This document shows, piece after piece, positions 46,498 to 58,363 of a stretch of 64,000 nt of DNA; position 1 is the first letter of the stretch, and every line of letters begins with the position of its first letter. The notes beneath the pieces were generated by a model that searched no databases, was not told where the DNA came from, and was given only the letters and a program-made list of their open reading frames with translations. The stretch comes from Ophioderma brevispina (lineage: Eukaryota > Echinodermata > Ophiuroidea > Amphilepidida > Ophiodermatidae), in NCBI GenBank assembly GCA_023653785.1, contig JAMKCH010041237.1:17639-81638 (forward strand). Direction: 5' to 3'. Position numbers and translations under genes: made by a program.

Positions 46498-46850
46498 GAG
46501 TTGTCGGCGGCTAAAACCGGGCACCCCACTGGGTTATTAAAGGAAATCTGATGAGGAGGGTAGCTGGGTACCCTGGTAGAATGAAAAAAGAAATCTAGAC
46601 TTACAAGGGCGTCAGCTCTGGAGAAGCTAATGGCAGCACCAGCACCATGCTGCCTTGCATGGTGTGCATGATGAACAAAGGCTAGGCCCACCGCCGAAAA
46701 ACGTGGGATTGGAGTCAGGAAGGGCATCCGGTCAATATCTTTTGCTCACTAAATCCTCACACAGCAGTATGCCTGGAGTGTGAGGTGTATCCGGGCCACC
46801 CCAGTAGCGGGGACAAAACCGGATTTAAAAACTTTGGTTTTTTTTAACTA
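46498..46850 (+). repeat. Dispersed 340 bp repeat, copy 2
   Basis: Partner of 3051-3390. Its end coincides with the left target-site duplication of the LINE (46846-46862), so the LINE inserted at the edge of this repeat. The equivalent end of copy 1 (3382-3403, 'gtttaactaagtgtaattta') resembles the uninterrupted site. Confidence 0.75.
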
Positions 46851-46862
46851 ACTACACTAAAT
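46846..46862. repeat. Target-site duplication, left
   Basis: AACTAACTACACTAAAT. It matches 50389-50405 with one substitution (A to T at position 11) and delimits the LINE insertion. Confidence 0.85.
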
Positions 46863-48575
46863 ATCATCATGGCCTCCGTCAGTGCGACATGGATTAAAGC
46901 GCCCCACATTGAGTCACAGGTTAGGTGAACATCGACGTCTGTGGCTGAAAAGGCCATCCTAGAGTGGCCAGTATCTGCAAATGGTGCTACATATGGGATG
47001 TCACAGCTTGACTATCCAAGGTCTGTGCAGCTTTTGCTTTTAGCTTGCTGCTTCTCAAATGGCTGTGAGGCTCTGTTGTTCTCCAAGCTCAAGGTGTTGC
47101 TTCACGTTCTCCGCCAAAGGTGACCATTGTCAGCAAGTTTCTACCATGACACCCAATCCCATTCGATCTTCAGGGTACACATATCAGATTACAAATATCC
47201 TTGTAGCGGAGAAGGGTCGACCAACTTTTCCTCTTCCAGATGTTAAGCTCGCAAACATGATATCTTCGGTAGACGGCCATCCTCCCTTCGACGGACATGG
47301 CCCAGCCATCGGAGGGTCGCGTGTCTAGAAAGTATAGCTGGTGGGGAGTCCAATTCGAGTCAGGAAGCTCTGAATTTGGCCACCATGTACTTCCAGGTGA
47401 ACCCAGAATGCGTCTAATACAGCGCAGATGGAAGCTGTTGAGTTTCTCTCATGCCTAGAGTAGTGTAGTCCATGTCTCACTACCATACAGTATGTACTGA
47501 TGATGCAGGCATGTAAACGTTGCCTTGGTCTTAATGGACAGGCTTGGATTTCCCCACACACGCGTTGTAAACCGGCAAGAGTAGCTGCAAGCTTTTACCA
47601 ATTGCGTTGCCGATTTCTGCATCGAGAGACAGACCTGTCACTGATGCGTGGACCCAGGTAGGTGAAGTCCCTGAACAACCTCAAGGTGTAATTGTCGGAT
47701 TGTGATGGACAGGTGCTCTTGAGCATTTTGGGCAAGGACATTAGTTTTCTTCAAACTGATGACAAGTCCGAAGTCCTTAAAGGCCTGTGAGAAGCGATAT
47801 ATGAGCAGCTGAAGTTCCTGCTTGGAATGTGAAGTAATGGCAGCATCATCAGCGAACAACAGTCACGAATCACTATCTGGCGAACCTTTGTCTTAGCTGG
47901 CGTGCAGGATGAAGAGGCCGACCATCAGACCTGTGTGATGTAGATGCCTTTGTGTGGCTGTACCGAATGCTGGCTTCAGAAGTACTGAAAAAATATCATA
48001 AAGAGCGTTGGGGCAAAACACATCCTTGCTTAACACCACTGCGAATGTCAACCGGCTCTGATAGGCTGACGGCCAACAGTACCGTTGTTTCATTGTCGTG
48101 TGGAAAAGATCTGATGATGCTCAGAAGCCTTGGTGGAAGGCCAATATTCTGGAGGATTTTGAACAGTCCATTCCTGCTAACTAGGTTAAAGGCTTTGTTC
48201 AGGTCTATTAAAGCAATGTAGAGTGGCATCTGTTGTTCTCTACACTCCCTGTAGTTGGCGTATGGAGAGATCATATCGATCGTAGATCTTCCAGCACGAA
48301 ATCCGCACTGAGACTGGATACACCCTTCAGTCAGGACTTGAAGACGCATCACGCAACACGGGCAAAAAACTTTGCTGACAATACTAAGGAGTGAAATACC
48401 CTGTAATTGTTGTTCAATCACTTCTTTCCACCTTTTTCTTTAGATGTGGCTGATCTTTGAGTTGCGCTCATGTCCTGTGGTACAGCTCCTTCCTCCCAGC
48501 TTGACAGAGAACTTCATGTACCTGGGTGAAGCAGAGAGCTTTTAAGTCATTTGGATCGGCTTCATCGCGTAGAAC
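46863..48575 (-). pseudogene. LINE 3' half: reverse transcriptase and C-terminal zinc block
   Basis: Reading downwards from 48575: LLH..., then WEEGAVPQDM, then GISLLSIVSKVF (48400-48365). QCGFRAGRSTIDMI is followed by LYIALIDLNKAF, the motif with the first catalytic Asp. RSGVKQGCVL comes next, then FADD at 47856-47845, the catalytic pair, followed by FGLVISLKKTNVLAQ. The C-terminal part (47560-46940) is frameshifted but keeps LNSFHLRCIRRILG and, at the end, GLFSHRRRCS of a Cys/His block. The 3' end is ATGATGAT before the target duplication. Several frameshifts and stops make it non-functional. Reverse-transcriptase families of this class copy their RNA at a nicked target site. The clade is not assigned. 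Confidence 0.92.
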
Positions 48576-50388
48576 CAACAAGGGAAGTAGCAGTTACCGT
48601 TTTTAAGCTACTTTGCTTGATCGGTCGTAGAGCATATCGCCAGGGGCTACTTCCGACGGTTGTGTGAGATCATCGCATCTCACTGGAAAGCTACCGCCCG
48701 CCTTAAGCTGGGTAGCCCTCAGCATTGTGTGCTGTCCCGCCACAGTTTAGTCTTCCTCATAGGTGCATGGGGATAGGTGAGACATTCATGAAAAGCTGAC
48801 TGCAAATACTGCAACCATGGCAACAAGATAAGAAAATCCAAGAAGACAACTCCCCTCAAGCTGGATTTGTTGGAATGTGCGTACCATGATACCTGGTTTA
48901 AGTGACCATCTCAAAGATATCACTGATACTCGCAAGACAGCCATCATATAATGAGCTCCTAAGACTTCAATTCGACATAGCCACCTTACAAGAAACTCGT
49001 CTAGCAGATTCGGGTACACTCAAGGCAAAGTACTACACTTCGTTGGCAAGGTAAATCACAGAAGACCTCGTGAATTTGGCTTGTTTGGGCAGTTAGTAAT
49101 TCCTTACTGAGTTCAGTGAAGCCTGGTACGGTGGATCAGAACGCCTTCTGACACTTCGCCTTCACACAGCGATTGCCCAGTCTCCCTCATCGTGTTTATG
49201 CTCCCAACCTGACTCCACTTCTGAAGCCAAGGATGAATTCTATGACAACCTTGAAGCTGTATCAGGGTATCCCAAGTGATGAACACCTCCTTCTCCTGGT
49301 TGATTTCAATGCGAGAGTGAGTTCTGACCAAGAGTCCTGGCCATCTTGCCTTGGACACTTTGGTGTCTGTAAGACCAATGACATGGAAAACGTCTTCTTG
49401 AACTGTGCTCCTATTAATAACGCTGTGTGTGACCAACACCTTTTCAAGACCAAACCTCAGCACAAAGTATCCTGGCGTCACCCACTCTCCAAGCACTGGC
49501 ATCAATTTGACCTGGTCATCACAAGGCGATCTTTCATTAATGCCATCAACCTCACTAGGTCTTACCATAGTGCAGACTCTGTGATACAGATCATGCCTTG
49601 GTCTGCTGTAAGATTCAACTGCAACCAAAGAGGATGCACCGCTCTAAACAAGCTGGTAAACCACGCATCAATACCATCACGATGCGCAGAACGGACAGAG
49701 TTGAGCATTTTGCTGTTATCCATCATGCATCGCTGGGCTGGCTGGTCCATCAAGTGATACTTGCAACAGACAAATGGACTCATCTTCGTGAGACAATTCA
49801 GAGCTCAGCATTCTGTATCTTTGGAAGAAAACCAAGCAGAACACGAAAAAAAAATTTGGGGGTTTTTTTGAGGCCAAGTCAGGCTTACTAACTCCAGTCA
49901 TTGAAGCCAAAAGAGCAGCGTTCAGGGAGTATAAAAGTTCACCTTCCACACACAACCTGAGAGTGCTTCAAGCAGCTAGAAGTGAAGTTCAGCAGAAGGC
50001 AAGGCAGTGGTGCCAATTAATACTTGGCTGGAGCGGAGGCAAAGAAATACAAACCGCTTCTGCAACGGGCAACATCATAGCTATGTATGATGGAAAAGAA
50101 AGGCTGTCGGGCCATCTCAGTGCAAAACAGCGCCCCTCAAGTCATCCAGTGGTGAAGTCATCACAGACAGAAGTAAGCAGATGGAGCACTGGGTGGAACA
50201 CTTTTCTGAGCTCTACTCTACAGAAAAGGATGTCACAACCTCAGCCCTTGACAAGATCAAGAGTCTTCCTACCATGGCTGCCCTAGATGCTGTACCTACA
50301 GCGGATGAACTTGACATGGCCATCAACAGTCTATCATCCGGAAAAGCCCCGGGGAATGATGGAATACCACCAGACTTGATCAAATACT
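48576..50388 (+). pseudogene. LINE 5' half, inverted: 5'UTR, endonuclease, start of reverse transcriptase
   Basis: The plus strand holds a presumed 5' untranslated part (48576-48870). WNVRTMIPGL follows (48876-48905), then ELLRLQFDIATLQETRLADSG, matching the N-terminal endonuclease blocks. Further on come LLVDFNARVSSD (about 49290-49325), VSWRHP..KHWHQFDLVITRR and RSYHSADS, all typical of the apurinic-type endonuclease of LINEs. Downstream are a linker, then HWVEHFSELYS and SSGKAPGNDGIPPDLIKY (50330-50388), the first reverse-transcriptase block. It stops exactly where the 3' half on the other strand takes up. Frameshifts and stops are present. Confidence 0.9.
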
Positions 50389-50405
50389 AACTAACTACTC
50401 TAAAT
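50389..50405. repeat. Target-site duplication, right
   Basis: AACTAACTACTCTAAAT, partner of 46846-46862. Confidence 0.85.
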
Positions 50406-50504
50406 CAATATAGGACAGTCAGCAACATAAGTGCATTGTCAAAATCGCAAAATCAGAATGGGTAGAGTCTGTGGACTGAAAGTTTCGGGTTCTAGGCGAT
50501 ATAC

Positions 50505-50805
50505 TTGGTCACAGGCACTGACCTCTACACACGGATAGAGGGCTGGCACATCATTGAATAGTTGCCGATTGAAACCACAGGAAATTGCATTTTGCCCTGC
50601 GCAATATGGCTTCACTTTATTGTCCAAGTTAAAGGAATTTTGTATAACAATAGAACATCTGTGTGGAATATGTGCACCAGCAGGTGTATGCATTGTTTCC
50701 CTCCATATTGCAAAGGACAAAAAGCAACTTCCTGTTGTTTCAATCGGCGACTCAGACCCGCTATCCATATCTAGCGGTCAGTGGTCACAGGTGAAAAATG
50801 CACCT
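50505..50805. mobile_element. ~300 bp foldback element
   Basis: The left arm reads 'tgccgattgaaaccacaggaa', 'ttgcattttg.cct' and 'gcaatatgg'. The right arm, on the minus strand, reads 'cgccgattgaaacaacaggaa', 'ttgctttttgtcct' and 'gcaatatgg'. Outer arms share 'cactgacc' and 'ggatag.ggg'. Short frames on both strands are mirror products. Confidence 0.75.
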
Positions 50806-51457
50806 TACCCATGATACTAAGTGGCTCGGTTCCAAGTCACTTGTTAGCATACTCACATAATCATTGCACCTCAAAGCACACAAACCAACTACTCAGCCTA
50901 CACCAAAACACCCACAAAATATCAATATTGTAATTGAAAATGTGCACAAAAGCCAACATGTCAGCACCCTACATGGTACACTGCACATGCAAGGACTGGT
51001 CATCCAGTCTATATCACTATACGGCGGTCCGTTAAGTGTGTAGTCTGTGCAACAGACTGCGAAAGTTATTATCTAAATTGGTACTGCGCGAGAGATTAAC
51101 GTTATCAGTCCGTCATAGAGAATGTGTGTAAATGAAACTAAATCTCAAATATCTCCGGAAAACGGAGGGGTTCTATGGAAGTTTTGGCATCAGAGGGTCT
51201 GTTACTATGTTTTGTTTTAAATATGTATCGTAATTGGGTCTGAACCTATAGAACCTAGCGAGAAAATTGAAAGTTTTTGTCGGGTACGTCGGTACTCGCA
51301 GACACGGAAAAGTTAACACGCAATCTCTACGGGCGAATCCATTTTTCCCACAATGCCTTTCGGTATTATTCCAGTCTTGAGAATTTTCAAACACTGGTTT
51401 CAATTGATTTTTTCAATTTTAGAAACAGGAATTACGTACTTACCGGACCGCTGTAAT

Positions 51458-51657
51458 ATCACTATGAGTTACAATATGCTCATCCACCAAGGACACAGTT
51501 CAGTGGGTTGTACTTGTACATACATTGACATGGACTGACCTTGTGTGATCTGGGTATCATATATCATACCCAAAAACCAGGGGTGTATTTTCTAAATACA
51601 CAGGTGAATGGAAGGTACTGAACTGTGCCAAGGGAATTGAGATTTACTAGCTCATAG
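51458..51657. mobile_element. ~200 bp MITE, first of two tandem copies
   Basis: The left end is TCACTATGAG (51459) and the right end, on the minus strand, is ACACTATGAG. Both arms reach 'aagg.acacagttcagt' / 'cttggcacagttcagt' further in. 'gtatcatatatcatac' is central. Confidence 0.75.
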
Positions 51658-51732
51658 TGTAAAACATCCTTCGGTGTGTGAGTTACCCCTAAAGAGCTTT
51701 TGAAAACTGCCAAAAAGCCTGCCAGATGCACA

Positions 51733-51938
51733 ATCACTATGAGTTACAATATGCTCATCCACCAAGGACATAGTTCAGTGGGTTGTACTTACACATACAT
51801 TGACATGAACTGACCTTGTGTGATGTGGGTATCATATATCATACCCGAAAACCAGGGGTTGTTATTTTTTTATTAAACCATTGGTGAATGAAATCTACTG
51901 AACTGTGCCAAGGAATTAGATTTTAGTAGATCATAGTG
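51733..51938. mobile_element. ~205 bp MITE, second tandem copy
   Basis: Same element 274 bp downstream. 'actatgagttacaatatgct' occurs at 51461 and 51735. The 76 bp spacer between the copies is also roughly one period of the pair, so duplication of a larger unit is as likely as two insertions. Confidence 0.75.
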
Positions 51939-52856
51939 AATGAATGGTAGCACTGCCATCAGCCAGCAGGTCCGACAAAATAATGCACATATTAGTTTCT
52001 GCAATGTAAATATCAAATTTTCAAATAAGTGAACTGCGTGGATCAGTTCAGTTATTTTTCTTGGCTGAATTTCTCTTTAATCAAATTCCTCCACACAAGG
52101 GCAAGGTTTATTAACAATGAGAAAAAAAAAAACAGGAATGTGTAATTGGGCTGCGGGTTTGAAAATGAATATAACGAGCATGATGTGTAAGCACAAATGT
52201 ATCATGCTGCAACTTTTTTTGCTGTGCAATGTTTACAAAACTATACCAATAGCAAAAGTAACAGAATTCAAATATTGCATTCAGAAGAACCCCAATGAGT
52301 GCCATTACCTGTTTATAAATCAGTAAATGGTCTATTCCCATTTTTATACCTGATTCTTCTGTAACTCACGGAAATCAATCATCTTTTTTTGCCTTTTAAA
52401 ATAAGGCACTTAAAAGGTCTGTCGGGACAGCAAGTTTGTGCCAAAAACATCAAACTAATAATGCGTTGTTTGTGGACATGAAAGGCGATCGCGCACGGTT
52501 TTGTTCATCAATTCAGATTTTGCTTTTAGTGTGGATTTAGTGATTAAATATTACAGTAAAAAAATAGAAAAATTTTAATATTTTTAACATCACGGTTGTA
52601 TTAGACTCCGGCCACTGAAGCTGATTTGGCCGCATTATTTGTCCATATTTTGGGGGAGATCCAACCAAATATGCTAATTCTTGGAAAGGACAGTCGACAG
52701 TCTACCATTTTGTACGGTTGCAGTCACAATTAAGACATCCAATATTTGTGTTGTATGGGTTCCGTCCATCAAAACCGAATGTCTCATGCCCGGACTGGGT
52801 GAGCTGTTGGGTTCTGACAGACAACACTGATGCAGGAAAGTGCTCACCCAAAGTAA
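51939..52856. other. Unassigned stretch
   Basis: No feature recognised; AT-rich. Confidence 0.45.
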
Positions 52857-53214
52857 AGGTACTATCAGTGATTTGCTAAATCAGAAAATCAACAAACAAA
52901 CAAAACCCCAAATACACAAACACACAAAAAAACTAAAAAATTAAAAAAAACCCCGCAAAATGATAAGACAAAGCAACCCTAATAAGGACAAAAATCGGAA
53001 AGTTTTCGTCATTATCGTCTGTACGGACACTTACTTAAACACGTAATTGAATGAAGAATCGTATCTTGGGAACACTGCCGTTTCTTCATTTTCTGTCAAT
53101 TATTCAGTTGGAAAAAGTAACTGATGAGAATTCTACAGACTTATCCTTCACTTTAAAGATATTCCTGCCAAATTTCAAAATGGATTTTGACTTTAATGAT
53201 CACTGATAGTGTAT
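52857..53214. mobile_element. TTAA-type MITE, family B copy 2
   Basis: The ends are AGGTACTATCAGTGATT and, on the minus strand, ATACACTATCAGTGATC. TTAA is intact on the right (53215-53218) and GTAA on the left. It contains an A-rich expansion (52890-52960) absent from copy 1. Confidence 0.85.
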
Positions 53215-53569
53215 TTAAAACATACCAAGCCAGAAACTTACCAGGTTTTATACAATTTTTAACAGCAAAATGCATAGATCTCTTTTCCATTTAGTAAAAA
53301 TACAAAAATCTGTTTTTGCAGAATATTATACAGTATACCAATGATAGAACTTCTTCCTATTTCTTGCTTTTCCAAATAGTTCAAAAATTATTAGATCTTC
53401 CATTGTTTGAGTAATGATATGGTAAAAAATATGTACAAATAGCAATTAATTCATGCAAAAGAGAAGAAATTGTCTAGCACGTTTTACCTTTTTTGTAATG
53501 GAAAGTTAAATCTACTCAATGCGTATAGATAGTTTCTGATTTATATTGTTATCGATGCATTTGGCAAAG

Positions 53570-54714
53570 GACTATTAACTGAAGATCATTACTAACATAC
53601 CGATATATAGGTCCACATGGAAATCCCCTATCACCGAAGAATAGTAAACAGATCTGTTGGGCAAGGATAGATACTGAAGATAGTTACCAACATCTAGGTA
53701 TTCGACAACGCACTATCTTACTGAAGTAGACAATAGGATTATCTACTGAAAATAGTTACCAATGGATCTCATTAGGACCATAGGTCAATAGGCCAAATAG
53801 TTTACTAAAAGATCTGCATTAGGCATAGGGACTATCTTCTGAAGATAGTTACCAACATATCTGTATTGGGCAATATGATTTGTAGACTGAGCCACAGGAG
53901 TATATACTGAACATAGTTACTAACGGACTACATTGGACAATAGGACGATCTACGGAAGATCGTCCATTGCTCTGGTCAAGTATAAAAAAAAGCTTCACAC
54001 TCGCATAGGTGTAAAAATGAACATTTACTGATCTTTTTTTTTTGAGTTTTCACGAGATTTTAACATTTTTAAACTGATCGAAAAAAAATAAAGACAATTT
54101 GGATACAAAGCGGCCATAAAGAGTGGTTTAATGCATAAAAAAGAATTTAGCCTGTGTATATAGGATAGCTTATTTAACTAAAAAACTTAATAGCGGCTTA
54201 ACGGTTTACGCTACAGGAAGCTGAGACAACTGTTTTCTCTTTTTTGGCTTAATACATATCTTTGGTGAACTTACATTGGAATATAAGACTATGACCGGAG
54301 ATAGTAATAGCTATTGATTGGGCAAAGGCATATCTACGGAAAATGGTACCAGCATATTTGATTTGATTATCTACTGTGAAAATTAGTTACAAACAAGTCT
54401 GCAATAGGAATAGGCTTCTTAGCCCTAAACATATCTGTTAATCGGGCACTAATAGGAGTATCTACTGAAGATTAATGCAACATATCTGTACTGGACAATA
54501 TGACTATATACTGAAGATATCTTACCAGCAGATATGCCATGAGGCAAAGGATGATCTGCTGAAGATAGTTACCAGCAGATCTGCATTGAGCACTAGGAGT
54601 ATCTTATGAAGATAGTTACCCAACAGATCTGCATTGAGTAACAGGATTATCTACTGAAGATAGTTACCAACATAATCTGCATTTGACAGCAACAGGATTA
54701 GCTACTGAAGATAG
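53570..54714. repeat. 47 bp minisatellite, degenerate part of array 1
   Basis: Units with 'ctactgaagatagttaccaac' and 'atctgcatt/tgtatt..gcaatagga' recur, but with irregular spacing and many indels. A non-satellite stretch lies at about 53955-54290. The array is cut at 54714 by the LTR-like element. Confidence 0.85.
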
Positions 54715-55907
54715 TGTGAGATACGTACTCAAGGTCAGAAAAGTAACCTACCGTGGTTCATAAAACAAAAGTCACAATGACGGGATTGGGAAGAAGATTG
54801 ACTTGACCAAGCTGTAAATTCAAAGTAATGAATTTAATATATATAAATTACATCATGCAATATACACAATCAACAATGACAAAATTGTTTATCTATTACT
54901 TCTTACCTAGTTTAAAATCAAATTAAACACACACCATCTCGGGTTAAAACTGAAGTTCAAAAATTTCACCGTTCACGGTTTGGTGCGGCACCAGTCTCTT
55001 TAGAATCAGGTTCACATAAAATCTTGGCGACACAATTCTTGCTGGTACTTTTTTTCAATAGTTTCGCGAAAATCGCAAAAGGCCTTGTTGTCTAGACCGG
55101 CCGGATTAATTGTGAAGTTGTAGACTTAGAGAACAAATGGAAGTATAACTGCAGCTTGATGTTAATAGAGTCCATACAGGTACCAGTGCATTAAAGGGGA
55201 ATGTCACTGGTACAGAAGCAATGTCATGTGGAATTTTACTGTTAACCTTTATGTTTCCAAAGGTACCAAAAATTTGAAGCAGCTTTGACAATTCTAGCAT
55301 ACTTTCTAGAAATTATAAGAAATAACATAACATTTTTAAAATCAAATCATCTGTTTGAGAGGTCTACACCCGCTGAAATCTCTGTCAAAACTGGCAAAGA
55401 GAAATTACTTGCAACAGAATTTGTCCCACAGCAAATTTCCCATGATGCATTGCAAAACACAAACAAAGCGAACGAAGACAAGTCGAAATTTCCAATTCTT
55501 TTCGTTCGCTGACACATGGTTAAGGCAGTCCACAATCTTCCACATCCTGCGCTCGTCGAAGGTTGTGACATAGCAATTACACAAAGTCTATATGTTCATC
55601 AACAGTGTGCAATCTGGCTCCTATAGGGGAAAGAGCAAAGAATCTCTATGCACTTCTTAGAATGAAGTAGATAAGACACTGTGACTTATTGTCACCGATT
55701 GCGAACGTCTTCTGACATGTTTGTCCTCAGGATGTTCTCATACACAGTACATTTGAACTAGGTCAATCAGACGAGTCATGCTTATTGCACAACACATTTC
55801 AAAGGTTCATATTTTCCAGTTCTCCTCACTCTAAGTATATGATTAAATTTAACATGATTTTAATTAATTATAATAAGAAAGAATTACTATTCAGGAGGTC
55901 TGTCACA
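54715..55907. mobile_element. LTR-like insertion (possible solo LTR) inside the minisatellite
   Basis: It begins TGTGAGA and ends TCTGTCACA, a TG...CA border with short inverted ends. The 4 bp flank ATAG (54711-54714, 55908-55911) rejoins an intact monomer. Length is 1,193 bp. No gag/pol frames, primer-binding site or second LTR were found, so a solo LTR is the simplest reading. A non-autonomous DNA element cannot be excluded. Confidence 0.6.
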
Positions 55908-57055
55908 ATAGTACCAACAGACTGCATTGAGCAACAGGGATTATTTACTGAAGATAGTTACCAGCAGAACTTCATTGAGCAACAGGATTATCTACTGAAG
56001 ATAGTTACCAACAGATCTGCATTGAGGAACAAGATGATCTAATGAAGATAGTTACCAGCAGATCTGCATTGAGCAACAGGAGTTCTACTGAAGATAGTTA
56101 CCAGCAGATCTGCATTGAGGAACAAGATTATCTACTGAAAGATAGTTACCAGCAGATCTGCATTGAGCAACGAATGAGAATTATCTACTGAAGCTAGTTA
56201 CAAACAGATTGCATTGAGGGAACAGGATTATTACTGAAGATAGTTACCATGATCTGCATGAGGAACAGGATGATCTACTGAAGATAGTTACCAGCAGAAA
56301 ACCTGCATTGAGCAACAGGACTATCTACTGAGATAGTAAGCAGAAACTGAATTAGACAATAGGATTATCTACTGAAGATAGTTACCAACAGATCTGCATT
56401 GAGGAACAAGAGTATCTACTGAGATAGTTACCAGCAGATCTGCATGTGCAACAGGATTATCTACTGAAGAGAGTACAGCAGATCTGCATTGAGGAACAAG
56501 ATTATCTACTGAAGATAGTTACCAGCAGATCTGCATTGAGCAACAGAGTTATCTACTGAAGATATTACCAACAGTCTGGCATTGAGGAAACAGGATTATC
56601 TACTGAAGATAGTTACAACTGATCTGCTTGAGGAAAAAGGATTATTCTACTGAAGATAGTTACCAGCACGGAACTGAATGAGCAACCGGATTATCTGCTG
56701 AAGATAGTTACCAGCAGAACTGCATTGAGCAACAGGATTATCTACTGAAGTAGTTACCAACAGAATATGATTGCAACAAACAGGATTATCTACGAAGATC
56801 GTTACCAGCACGATCTACATTGAGCAATAGGATTATCTACTGAAGATAGTACCAACAGATCTGTATTGAGTAACGATTTCTATGTAGATAGGTACCAGCC
56901 GATCTGCATTGAGGAACAGGATTATACTGAAGATAGTACCAACAGAATCTGCATTGAGGAACAAGATTAGGCTAGGAAGATAGTACCAGCAGATCTGCAT
57001 GAGCACAGGTTATCTAGACAGTTACTAACAGACTTGCATTGGACCAACGACTATG
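55908..57055. repeat. 47 bp minisatellite array 1, dense part
   Basis: About 24 units with consensus pieces AGGATTATCTACTGAAGATA, GTTACCAGCA, GATCTGCATT and GAGCAAC. Each unit holds two hairpin-prone parts: TATCT-ACTGA-AGATA and the perfect palindrome GCAGATCTGC. Every loop I could read here is in the ACTGA orientation. Units differ by frequent one-base indels. A short frame (55785-56042) runs through it by chance. Confidence 0.95.
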
Positions 57056-57060
57056 ATAGT

Positions 57061-58363
57061 CCAATTGCTACTGCCTATCTGTGAACCTCCACCCTCCAAG
57101 AAAACAAAACACCTGGAGCGCCGGTGCGTATGCATGCACAAACACGCACACACAAGCATGCGCGCACGCCCGGCACCCAGCATGCCCGCACACATACGCA
57201 CCCACCACCCTCTAGCTCTCGCCTATAATTTTTAAAGGCGGCAACCAGCTGCTCAACACTGCCCTATCCCAAGGGGCAACCACATTTTGCTGGGCTTGTA
57301 CCAAATGCAGGACCTTTCTGGTGTTAAAATAATAACACAGGTAAACAAGGATAAAAATTTTAACATATCAACTGGGGACGATTCTCTGTTGTATTACTGG
57401 GCATATATTCTAATGATACTTTATATGCATTTTACACCAAATTTGGAATAGTTTGTACCCACGGCTGACGTGGGGACAAGCCCATACTTTTTGCAGCCAG
57501 TTGGAATGTGGAGAGTTTCAAGTGTTCTTGCAACTGGGGGCATAAGCACACACCAACACACACACAGGGGGGCCCCCCCGGGCATACTTGCACACATATG
57601 ACACAATGGAATTTTAGAATTTTTCACAGACTATCAATTATAATGAGATGTATTAAACTCACATTATAAACATGGACCAAGCGTGTTATGTTCCGTGTAT
57701 TGGGCAGCTTTTGTTTTAACAAACAGCGCCCTCCAAATGACCTGCAATCGTTAATTTGATTTATGAACTATTGTTCATTCCATGAACGTATTGAAGCAAC
57801 TGATTTGGTGTTTTTTTTTTTAGTTGGTAGTATTAAGAGTCGGGATTATCCGAGCCTTGTAGTAGCTGTGTGCAAAGCATATAAGTTATGACCCATCTTT
57901 GTCGCCAAGTGAAGCAGAGTGTTGAAACATGTTGAGGGCCATTTACACGTATCCTTTAACCGTACCGTAAGACAAGGGCATGCTTAAACTTCAAAGTGAT
58001 CTCATGGCATGTGTTAAACATGTCAAAGAATATTACTTCACAGTAGAGTGTTTGTCATAGACTGGCCCTATTATGACACAATGGTGGTATCTGATATTTA
58101 GTTTACCATTAAACATTACTCCCTTCTTAACATTGTTTGTTGTGATTTTTAATGCGTCCTCCATTATGTTGAAAGGATGTAACCAACAACAATGAGAAGA
58201 GTACTTCTTTTTGGAAACGGTTTAGTTTAACCCTCGTCTATCGAAAGGTGTTTTTTTTGCCCTACTACTAGAGCCCCTTTTCAGCAAATAATTAATGTCA
58301 TTGTCATTGACATTTTTACGTCCTTCTCATGCAAAAACAAACACCCACCATGCTATAGTACAC
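57061..58363. other. Unassigned stretch with CA/CG-rich microsatellite
   Basis: A CA/GC-rich alternating tract at about 57125-57200 and another CA tract at 57548-57565. No gene recognised. Confidence 0.5.

Noticed and set aside
47952..48221. Plus-strand frame of 89 codons
   Set aside because: Antisense shadow of the LINE reverse transcriptase on the minus strand.
49113..49628. 171-codon minus frame
   Set aside because: Antisense shadow of the LINE endonuclease frame on the plus strand, which carries the recognisable motifs.
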